Positions 29,088-38,509 of a DNA stretch of 64,000 bases are shown one piece after another; within the stretch, counting starts at the first letter, position 1, and every line of letters begins with the position of its first letter. A program made the translations under genes and the position numbers. The DNA comes from Cunninghamella blakesleeana (taxonomy: Eukaryota; Mucoromycota; Mucoromycetes; Mucorales; Cunninghamellaceae). The stretch spans positions 1,717,501 through 1,781,500 of the forward strand of contig JAFCIZ010000001.1 of NCBI GenBank assembly GCA_017871115.1, in the 5' to 3' direction. The notes beneath the pieces were generated by a model. That model was not told the origin of the DNA, did no database searches, and saw only the letters and a list, made by a program, of their open reading frames with translations.

Positions 29088-29349
29088 TTAATAAGGAGGA
29101 TGAGGTCTTGCTAAATGCTGTTGTGGAGGTGGAGGTCGATTAGAATAATAAGGTTGTTGCTGGGGATGATGAGGAAGAGGAGGGCGTTGTTGTGGCACTG
29201 GTAGTGGTCTTTGTGAGATACTATTGCTATATGAAAGTTGTTGTTGAGGGGGAGGAGGTCGTGAAGTATAACCTATACATGTATAAAAAATACAATAAAA
29301 AATAAAAATCGAAAACATGAATAAATAAAATAAAATGTAAACTCCAATC

Positions 29350-29391
<42 letters not shown>

Positions 29392-30756
29392 TATTATCAT
29401 TTCCTTCTCATCTCTTTATATTTTATTATTTATTTACCATTTGTAGGATGGGAAGTTGATTGAGGTGGAGGATGGAAAGGATTTGGTATTACATTGGGTT
29501 GAGGACTAGGCATAGTAGATTGTCTAATAGGCCTTGGTGGAGGTGGATGATAAGGAGATGGTTGACCATGAGAAGGAGGGGGTAGCCTTTGATTAGGTGC
29601 AGAGACGGATGGTTGCATTTGCATATTTGGATAAGCTGGTCTCATATTGGACGATGGTGGTGGAGGTCGATGAAAATGTTGTTGCTGTGGTACAGGATGC
29701 ATTGGTCTAACATGAGGAGGAGGAGGTCTAACATTATGTGGAGGAGGAGGTCTTTGATTAGGGTATGGGTTCGCAGAATAATATCTAATAGGTGGTGGCT
29801 GTTGTTGCACTACTTGGCTCTATTACATATATAGATAGATGGAAATAGAAATATATGTATGTTAATACATTAATCTATTTATTTATTCTGCTGGCTTTTT
29901 ATTTAATAGAATTTTTTTTTTCTTACAGCATAAAAAGTTAATTCTAAATAAATTCGACCACCTTGTTTACCATTAAATATAAGAGGGAAAAAACCTACCC
30001 AAAAGAAATAAACACACATAGAAAAGGATAAATAAGTCATATGATATATTTGATTTCAACAATTATTTATCAAAACGATATATGTATGAAAGTTATTTTA
30101 CCATCATGCTCTCCTTTTCTTAATACTTCGTGCAAGTCCACGTGGCCCTCCGATATCAAATTTTCATTTGCTGCTTGTCTATTAAATATTTGAACAAATA
30201 ATCTTGTTGTTCCTCCAGGCACCGGCAAATTAACCTAATTAATCAACAGATTTATTTATATATAATTATATATATATATATTAATTAAAATATATACGAC
30301 TTTTTATTACTGTTATTTACTAGTTATTATATTATTATATAAAATTATTTTTACCTGATCGTCCCATATTGGATTTTGACCTCCTCTTTTATCTATTTTT
30401 GTCTTTTTTGCTACTGAGCCAAGTTTAAAAATACAAAAAGGATCTTGTGGACCATTAGGCTACAATAAATAAATCAGTATGTAATAATTATTATAAAGTT
30501 AAAAATATGACACACATGCATGTATATATATATATATATATATATATATTCACTTTATATTATAAATATGTGTATTTACAACACGACTGGGTAGGTTTTC
30601 CTAAGGTAAAGGATAAGAATAATAGACAATAAAATCAATTCATATTAACATAAAGTTTAATAAAGTTACTAATCAATAAAGTGATTGTTTATTGTATATA
30701 AAAACATTTACCGCTTTTAAAGCAATAACTACCAATTCGCCAATAGTATTTGACAT
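29088..30756 (-). CDS. C2-domain protein with proline-rich tail (Inn1/Fic1-like)
   Basis: Seven exons: 30712-30756, 30580-30600, 30355-30459, 30102-30234, 29927-29994, 29438-29819, 29088-29272; 312 residues. Residues 1-125 form a C2 domain: GELVVIALKAENLPSR, then DPFCIFKLG, then TKIDKRGGQNPIWDDQ, then a final strand GGRIYLELTFYA. The rest (about 130-312) is Pro/Gln/His/Tyr-rich with many PPPP and PxxP runs, suited to binding SH3 domains. This order matches the fungal cytokinesis proteins Inn1 (budding yeast) and Fic1 (fission yeast), which couple the actomyosin ring to septum formation through the SH3 proteins Hof1/Imp2 and Cyk3. The assignment is by architecture and the KRGGQ-type C2 motif, so other fungal C2 proteins remain possible. 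Exon 2 is only 21 nt. Confidence 0.8.
29350..29391. repeat. Compound TA/TG microsatellite
   Basis: About ten TA units followed directly by about ten TG units, in the last intron of the C2-domain gene. Confidence 0.95.
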
Positions 30757-31227
30757 AAACAAGCTCTATTAAAGATCTATAAAATAAATAGAAAATATTA
30801 TTTTTGTTTTTTTAAAAAAATAAGAACAAAAAAGAAAGAGAGTGAGAGAGGAAAAAAATTTAAAAAATTTCAGATATAAAAATAAAACAAAACAATCCCT
30901 AAATTAGAAATGGAGCTGGCGTTTAAATTATTTTAAAAAAAAAGAATATTACAATTGTGATCAAAAATATTACTATTCTTATAAGATTTAGCAAAACATA
31001 CAACTTGTCTTGGCTTTATTTTTTTTTACATTTAAAAAAAAAAAAAAAAGAAAAAAAAAGTGAATAATTAATAAACTATAAACAGAATATATGTATATAA
31101 ATATATACTATATATAAATATATATATATTTAATAAAAAATAATGATAGTACGTAATAATAATAACATTTTTTTTATAAGGAAATAATAATAATAAAGAG
31201 TAAAATAATAGTATTATAAAAAAAAAA
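30757..31227. other. Spacer upstream of C2-domain gene
   Basis: 470 bp, AT-rich, with poly-A/poly-T runs near 31020-31060. It holds the C2 gene promoter and the RanBP1 3' flank. No coding frame was seen. Confidence 0.55.
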
Positions 31228-32159
31228 TCACAAGTCTTCTTCCTTCTTTTCTTCTTCCTTCTTTTCGACATCTTTAGCAACATCTTCTTTTTTAGCACCA
31301 GATTTTAAATCTTCATTGATTTTTTGTACTTGTTCGAATTTTTCCTTAAATAAGTTTGCATTTTCAGAATTAGCGAAACGAATAGCTAAAGTTTCAGCTT
31401 TAGCTTCACCATCAGATACATCAGCAGCTACGTTCCATACCCAAGAACGGTCTGAACCAACATTGGGTGATAATTTCATATCAGCACTGACAAAATGGTT
31501 GGCACATACTTTTAATGTCTTGTCACGACGCATTACTAATCTTACTTTTTTGCTTTGTTTATGTTGTAAAAACTTGACATCTCCAGTACCTCTTTCCTTC
31601 CATTCTTTTAATTGTTTATCATAACGGAATAATTTGGCACGCCTATAAAATAGACACATATGTACAAATAATAGTGATGGTGATGAGTAAAAGTTGTCTA
31701 CTTTCTATATATATATAACTCTTTATATATATATATATATATATAATATAATATAAATACTCTCTATTTACATTTTGAATAAAACATCTTCATCTTCTTC
31801 GAAAGTCTTGACTTCAACTTCTTCTAACTTGATAACAGGTTCAAAATGAACATCAGGGGATTGTTCAACTTCTTCCTATTTTTTTATAAAATAAAAAATA
31901 ACATGAATAAATATATGGGTTGTTTATTATACTTTTATTTTTATATTTTATTTTTTATATTTATTTATTTTTTAGAATGATGGAAATAAAATGATACGCG
32001 TCATCATCATCATCATCATCATCATCATCTAGATGAAGTTTTTTTTATAAAAATAAAAAAAAAGTATACTATTTTAAAGCCATCCATCCATTTATCTATT
32101 TATACATCCATTTTTACCTTTTCTTCTTGAACAATCTTCTTTTCTTCAGTATCAGCCAT
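31228..32159 (-). CDS. RANBP1: Ran-specific GTPase-activating co-factor RanBP1 (Yrb1)
   Basis: Three exons: 32118-32159, 31772-31875, 31228-31642; 186 residues. The protein is one Ran-binding domain flanked by charged tails. The domain runs from [19 protein letters not shown] (about 23-41) through [18 protein letters not shown] and [18 protein letters not shown] to [18 protein letters not shown] (near 150). It binds Ran-GTP in the cytoplasm and, with RanGAP, helps dissociate export complexes. The acidic/basic tail ([10 protein letters not shown]) is usual for fungal RanBP1. No nuclear export signal was picked out with confidence. Length and domain order match yeast Yrb1 (about 200 residues). 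Intron 1 holds a long TCA repeat. Confidence 0.96.
32001..32029. repeat. TCA trinucleotide microsatellite in RanBP1 intron 1
   Basis: Nine or so perfect TCA units. Confidence 0.95.
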
Positions 32160-33227
32160 TATTTTAAAAATATATTATTTCTTTAAGGTATATATAAATT
32201 ATAAAAATTAAAAAAGGGAGAAAAAAGAAAACGATTTCGTTTTCCCAGCGACCTTGAAAAATTTAAAATTGAAAAAATAGCGGAATTTTAAATAAGAATC
32301 TTATTTTCTTCTTCTTCACCTTGATCATTGTTAAGTTTTTGTATTTGTATATATACATACATACACATGTATATATATATAAATGTATATATTCAATATA
32401 TTTACATATTTATTGTTCTACATATAAATATTTTTATTATTTATTATAATTTAGTATTACTGCTCTTTTTTATAGTAAAAGTAATAATAATAATAATAAT
32501 AAATATAATAAAAACTAAAATAAAAAGAAAGTTCTGAGTTTATATAATGAAAACAAGCAAGCATAAAAAAAGATTTTTCTCTAATGATAAATCACATTAT
32601 TTCTCTATATTTAAATAAATAAAATATTCACATTATTTTCATAATATTGTCAGGTCAGGTCAATGCGACTTTTTTTTTTTACTTTTTTTTTTCAGATCAG
32701 GTGAATTTTATTTTTATTTTTTAATCGATATGAATAATATATATTTTTGTGTTCGTCATGGGTACAAGCTTTAAGGTAACTAAAAAGAAAATGATTTTCT
32801 TTATTTTCATATGCTTTTTGATCATTCGTTCATTCTCTTAGAATCATTATAATCATATAATAAAAAGGTTGATTATATCACTTTTTTAAATGAAGTTATG
32901 ATTAATAAGAATAAGAACAATAAATAATCAAGAACTATCATCATAATGGGTAAGTTGTATTTCATCAGAAAACACCTCCACTCGTAAAAAATAATTATAA
33001 AAAAAATAGGATGGTTACACAGTACCCGTATGCTTATAAAAAAAAAAATTAAGGGGGAGGAGTTGGAAAAAAAAAAAAAAGTATAGATCTTATCCATTTT
33101 TTTCTTTTTTTTCTCTCTCTTTCTCTCTTTCTTACTTTCTTACATTTTTTTATTATTAATTAATTCATATATACACATTTATACATTTTATTTGCTCTCT
33201 TTCCATTTTTTTTTTATATCTCAAGCA
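32160..33227. promoter_or_regulatory. Divergent promoter region, RanBP1 / IRG-like GTPase
   Basis: About 1.07 kb between two divergent start codons. It contains AGCGGAATTTTAAA near 32279, a near-palindromic GTCAGGTCAGGTCA direct repeat at 32650-32661 with a related CAGATCAGGTGA at 32693, and pyrimidine-rich tracts (CTCTCTTTCTCTC) near 33112-33140, just before the GTPase start. No coding frame was seen. Confidence 0.45.
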
Positions 33228-34680
33228 ATGGGTCAAGCCGCTTCTAAAAAGTTACGACAAGATGTATTTTATGAATATGACGATTTAAGTAACAAGTTTA
33301 CAAAAGCAACGTTATCAACTTTAGCAGTACCTATGGTGATTATTGCATTTCCTTTATTAAATGCTTATTCGTTTACAGAAGAAGAATTAACTGGGGTAAA
33401 ATTTATGGATGGAGCCATTGGTGGTTTATTAGGTGTTCTTGGCTGGCCCTTGGCTCCCTTTTTAGCTTGTTATAGTGTTTTTCAAGTCATTTTTAATGAC
33501 GGCCCAACAGAACCTTTACCTATTCCTAAAGAAATTAAAGACGCTGCTAAAAACTCAATTGGTTTAAATTGTGAGCAATTTTATAATGTTGCTGTTGTAG
33601 GTGTTGCTGGGACTGGCAAGGTAAAATAAATAGTTATAATATTAGTTACAACAATAATATGACTAAAAATAATTTATGTAAAATATATATGAATATAGAG
33701 TTCAGTAGTCAACGGCATTATGGGATACCGGGATGGTGATAAATATGCTGCAGCAACAGGAGAAAGTGAAACAACAAAAAAACCACGAGGCTATCAACAT
33801 CCTGATTTAAGATCGATGATTTTATGGGATATGCCAGGAGCTAATACAATGAATCATCCAGCCAGTACTTATTTTGAAGATAAATTTTTATGTGCTTTTG
33901 ATTCTTTAATCATAGTTACGGCTGAAAGGTAAGAATAAAAATAAATGAAATTGAGTGAAAAATAAGAAAAAGGATGAATGAATGAACAATAAATAATAAA
34001 AAGTGGTAAATAATATATATATATATATATATGGGTACGGACTAGGGGATAAAAATTAAGGTTGGCGAGGCATTACTATATTTGGATCTCTGTTTCTTTT
34101 ATATATATATATATGAAAAAAATCATCATAATAACCAAACCATCCATCTTTTTTATTATAATTATCATAACCTCTTATGTATAGATTAATGGAAACAGAT
34201 ATTAAAATAGCAAAGCAAGCACAACAATGGCAAATTCCAGTATTAATTGTTCGTAATAAGGCCGATCAAGCTATCGAATCCAAAATGAGAAAATTAAAAA
34301 GTTTAGAAAATAATATTCCTACTCCACCACCATCATCTGATCATACTCCACCCTCCGCTAAAGATGAAAAAAAGAAACAGCAACAGAATAAAAAAGCATT
34401 AGAAGAAAGAAATAAAATATGGGCAGAAGCTGTTGGGCAACTAAGTAAAGAAGTACGTAAAAGTATTTATCGACAAATGAAGGAAAATAAAATCAGCACA
34501 AAGCGTTTATTTACCATTTCTGCTTGGCATTTACAAGAATTCGTGTCGGCTCTAAGTCATAAAAAATTGGAAGATAATTTGGAATTGATCGATGAACAGC
34601 GCTTTTTAAGGGTTTTAATTGAAGGTGTCTTATTAAAAAGAAAACGGGAATTAAAAAAGAAAAAGCAATCTTCATCTTAA
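33228..34680 (+). CDS. IRG-like (immunity-related) dynamin-type GTPase, predicted myristoylated
   Basis: Three exons: 33228-33620, 33699-33928, 34185-34680; 372 residues. The protein starts MGQAASKK, a near-ideal N-myristoylation signal (Gly2, Ser6). Two hydrophobic stretches follow (about 29-49 and 65-92). The G domain has G1 GVAGTGKSS (125-133), G3 WDMPG (174-178) and G4 RNKAD (231-235). Between G3 and G4 lies TYFEDKFLCAFDSLIIVTAE followed by TDIKIAKQA, the pattern seen in vertebrate IRG (p47) GTPases. The segment EVRKSIYRQMKENKISTKRL before a FTIS strand also follows that family. A charged Pro/Lys-rich insert (about 248-285) after G4 is unusual. IRG proteins in animals act on membranes of pathogen vacuoles or organelles. 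The role in a fungus is unknown; membrane remodelling or defence is inference. The C-terminus is Lys-rich. Confidence 0.8.
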
Positions 34681-35040
34681 AAATCATCATTATCATCAAC
34701 AACAACTTCATATAACCTTTTATTTTATTTTTATTTTATTTTTTATATACACATCATCTATTCATTTTTAGTTTTTATTTATGCTTATATCTATATATAC
34801 CTTTAATTATTTCATTATCACATCACAATACACTTTTTTATCCACATACCTTTCTTTTATATATATACTAATCATTTTAAAATAAATTAAGTCCATTTAT
34901 TTTTGAATTCTTATCGGTTATAGTAACGTTTCTACTAATACATATTCTTTTTATTATTCTTTCTAATAAATAACGTGTCTTTTCTTTATATATATATTAA
35001 TTATTTTAAGATAAAATAAAAATAAAATATGTCTGTCTAT
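34681..35040. other. Spacer between convergent GTPase and NDUFAF3 genes
   Basis: 360 bp of AT-rich 3' flank; nothing else was seen. Confidence 0.6.
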
Positions 35041-35843
35041 TTATTTTTGAGTCCCTGTTGGTAATAAAGCTGCCGCCACTCTACGTCCTTCTTCTGCAAG
35101 TACATTATATGTTGCTGCTGCATGTTTCTATATAATAAGAATATAAAAAAAAAAGGAAGTAGATAATCAATATCCCATATATATTAAAAAATAATCGCGG
35201 TCCTATTTATTTTATTTTTATTATATTTTTACTGTATTCATGATATCCACTTGTACGCCTAATTTATGAAAATGTTGTCGAACATGATCAGGTAATGGAG
35301 CAAATGTAGACCCTGTACCAAAAATGATTAATTCTAATATAAATATATAAGTAACCAATTATCAATATTACTATTATTTTCTAATTCTATTTTTCCTAAT
35401 TTCTTTTATAATGATTTTTTATTTATTACTATCATTATTATTATTTTACCTGGTTTTGGAGAAACGAGATCAAAGATCGCTAAAGGAGCCATATCCCATT
35501 GAGGTGATTTGACATAATCCGATGAGATATTCCATAAAAAGGGAGAACCATTTACCAAGATAAGTGGTTCGTTAATTTGAACATTATTTGATAATACAAA
35601 ACCAGTTTTTGTTATAACTTCAATACCAACATTTGGTCCACGATCAAGTACATTAATAAAATAATCAGAAGCTGAAGCACCTCGTCCTTCGTTTACAGGT
35701 GGTGGTGAAGTCATTTCTTTTAATTGATCTTTTATTGATTTTTGTTGTAATAATAGAGTGGTATGAAAACTTTTTTTTAATATCATGTGTTGTTGAGATT
35801 TTATAAAGCGCTGACAGTGGGATGGCCTTAAAGATTTAAACAT
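35041..35843 (-). CDS. Complex I assembly factor NDUFAF3-like (Mth938/DUF498 family)
   Basis: Three exons: 35450-35843, 35233-35333, 35041-35127; 193 residues. The N-terminus (MFKSLRPSHCQRFIKSQQHM, then KKSFHTTLLLQQ) is basic and amphipathic, as in a mitochondrial presequence. The rest is the Mth938-like domain: INEPLILVNGSPFLWNI, then LAIFDLVSPKPELIIFGTG, then HFHKLGVQVDIMNTKHAAAT and a helix NVLAEEGRRVAAALLP. The GTGSTFAPLPDHVRQHF block is family-typical. Human NDUFAF3 is needed early in respiratory complex I assembly. Its presence suggests the fungus has complex I, unlike Saccharomyces; that is inference. Phases agree and the start is the first ATG. Confidence 0.9.
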
Positions 35844-36582
35844 GTTGTATATGTTGTATGTATAATTAAAATAAAGAAAGAGAGAAAGAGAGAGAAAGAG
35901 AAAAAAAAAATGGATTATTTTTTAAAATTCAAAAAAAAAAAATAGAGCGGAGTTTTTATTTTATTTTTACTGTTGGCCTGTTCTCTCACTTTTTTATTTA
36001 CAAATACCTATTTTTTATTTATACAAAATTGAAATAGGAATATGTACATATATATATTCATACATATACAGTTATATACGATTATATAAATAATGGAAAT
36101 AATAATAAATAACACCATTAAATTATATCTATTCTATTTTATTTATACTATTTAAGGATTTTTTTTTTCTGGGTATGGATGAATAAAGAAAAAGAATAGA
36201 ATCATTAGATCACCGTAAACCATAAAAGGAAACCGGGACCATATTTATTTGGAAAAGATTTCATAACAGAGTCCGTTGTATTTCACTCGTTTAGAGTTGT
36301 TTATAATATACATGTGTGTGATTGGCGGTTGTATAAAATAAAAAAAAATAAATACAAAATAAACTAAAAAATCTTTTTTTTTCAACCTTTAACTCCTTTT
36401 TATTTTTTATTTTTTCTCTCTCTTTCTTCTTTTTTTTCTTTTCACTTACTTTATTAATAAATATATTTATTTATATTTATATTGAACATATATATAATAA
36501 ATAAATATATTTATTGTTATTGTCTTATATATACTCTTCATTCTCCATTCTTTTTTAATTTATTTTCATATATAAAATAAAC
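35844..36582. promoter_or_regulatory. Divergent promoter region, NDUFAF3-like / Nhp10-like
   Basis: About 740 bp between divergent starts. It has an AGAG-rich tract at 35876-35900, AGCGGAGTTTTTA near 35944, a CCAAT-type 12-mer at 36317-36328 and pyrimidine tracts near 36370-36440. No coding frame was seen. Confidence 0.45.
36317..36328. promoter_or_regulatory. Putative NF-Y/HAP (CCAAT) site upstream of Nhp10-like gene
   Basis: TGTGATTGGCGG, identical to the site before the PFK-2 gene, about 255 bp upstream of the Nhp10-like start codon. It matches the reverse CCAAT-box consensus; function is inferred. Confidence 0.4.
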
Positions 36583-37003
36583 ATGAGTTTAGGTAATAAT
36601 AATAATTATAATAATGGAAATATAGATATAAAATATAAAAAATATATAAAAAAATGATAATAAAATAGTAACCATCCTTTAACTTTTTGTTTATACCTTT
36701 ATCTCTTATATAGATGATCATCATAAAGAAAAATATAATGCTTTAAAGAAACGTATTCGGGATATTGAAAGGGTAAATACAAAATAAATAACAATAATAA
36801 TAATAATAATAATAATAGATAGTGAGGAATTCAAAATATCCTAATAAAATAAACAAATATGAACTATTATATTAACGACAATACATACATATATATTTAC
36901 CTCTCCTTCTTTCTTTAGGAAAATGACTTTCTTCATGTACGTATTCATAAAGCAAGAAAAAGTGTTCGAAGATTAAGATTAGAAAGAACGTAAGTCTTGA
37001 TAT

Positions 37004-37067
<64 letters not shown>

Positions 37068-37883
37068 GAATATGTATATTAAAATATAAAATAAGGAAGC
37101 AAGATAAAAAAAAAATCATTCTAATTCATTATCAACATTTTAAAATTGGACTTTATTTGTTTTAGATTTTTATTGGATCGTATTGAAAAAATCAATAACC
37201 AATATTCTATAGACGATTCTGATGACGATGTACCATCTGATCAAGAACACCATACCACCTTACCTGTAAAATAATAATAATAACTATATTAATATTAATA
37301 ATAATTAATAATAATCACGATTTATATTAAAAAAAAAAAAATCAAATTAAAAAAAAAAATTACCATAGTACTAACTCTAAAATCATCACCTTCATTTTCA
37401 TCATCATTTATCTATTTATAGGCAACAGCTAATAATAATAGTAAAGCAGTTAAACCAAAGAAAAAGAAGGATCCTAATGCACCAAAAGGACCTGGTAATG
37501 TATTCTTTTTATTCTGTCGATTACAACGTGATAAAATTAAAGATGAACATCCTGAAGAAAGAAGTTTGGGGGAAGTTACCAAGTTATTAAGTGCTAAATG
37601 GAAAAGCTTAAGTTCTGAAGAAAAAAAGGTAATAACAATAATAATAATGATAGTAAAAATGAAAATAAATATATTAAACTGCTCTTTTTACTTTCAACTA
37701 ATATACCCTTTACTTCTTCTCTTTTATCATGATTCATGCTATAAAAAGGTATATCAAGATATGTATCAAAAGGAATTAGAAGAATATGAAGTGGCTATGA
37801 AATCATATACGAATAGTAATAATGCACCTGTATTGGATGAAGAAACTGTAACAAGTAGTACCGCGCCATCTCCTCAATCCTAA
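36583..37883 (+). CDS. HMG-box protein, Nhp10-like INO80-complex subunit
   Basis: Six exons: 36583-36592, 36714-36772, 36919-36989, 37166-37265, 37422-37628, 37749-37883; 193 residues, close to yeast Nhp10 (203). A coiled-coil segment covers about residues 10-60 (KYNALKKRIRDIERENDFLH and RKSVRRLRLERTFLLDRIEK). It resembles the helical region of TFPT/INO80F-type subunits. A single HMG box lies at about 98-170, from DPNAPKGPGNVFFLFCRLQR through LGEVTKLLSAKWKSLSSEEK to YQKELEEYEVAM. Nhp10 helps INO80 sense linker DNA. The combination of this coiled coil with an HMG box supports Nhp10 rather than an HMGB/Nhp6 protein, but this is by architecture. The first exon is only 10 nt (ATG AGT TTA G), and the downstream phases confirm it. 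Confidence 0.78.
37018..37062. repeat. TA microsatellite in Nhp10-like intron 3
   Basis: Perfect TA run preceded by CA/TA-rich sequence. Confidence 0.9.
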
Positions 37884-38112
37884 AAAAATCATTCTATTTT
37901 ATTATATTTCCTCTCCTCTTCTCCATATATAAAACTAACAAACAAACAAACAAACAAAAAAAAAAAGAAAAAAGAAAAAAACTATACTTTTTTTGATTTA
38001 CTCAATTTGACATTCGCTATTATCACTTATATGCTTATTAATCATTTATTATTACCACTACTCTTATTATTTATTTTTTATTACTCTTATCAAAAAAAAA
38101 ATTGAAAAAATG

Positions 38113-38150
<38 letters not shown>

Positions 38151-38509
38151 TCGACTGTAGTTCTTTTATTCTTATTATTTTATATATATAAACTTCTTTT
38201 TAATTATTCTTCCCTTATATTTATATATTTATTATTTATCTCTTTTTTTAAAAAAAAAATTACACTTTTAAAAAAAAAATTAAAAATGCATAAAAAATTT
38301 AGTAGAGCCACCTTTCATTTTCTTCAATCTATGAATTTACTTTTTCTTTCCCCCTCTCCCTTTCCTTTATTATTTTTCATTCCTATTTATTTTTTTAATA
38401 CTTGACTGTACAAAAATAATAACAATAATAATAATATTAATTATAACAATAATAAATACTTTTTTTTTAATCATTTATAGATATCTATTTTATTTTTGTA
38501 TCATTATCT
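37884..38509. other. Spacer between convergent Nhp10-like and kaptin-like genes
   Basis: About 630 bp with ACAAACAAACAAAC repeats near 37936-37957, a TA run near 38117-38149 and T-A homopolymer blocks near 38246-38285. No coding frame was seen. Confidence 0.6.
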
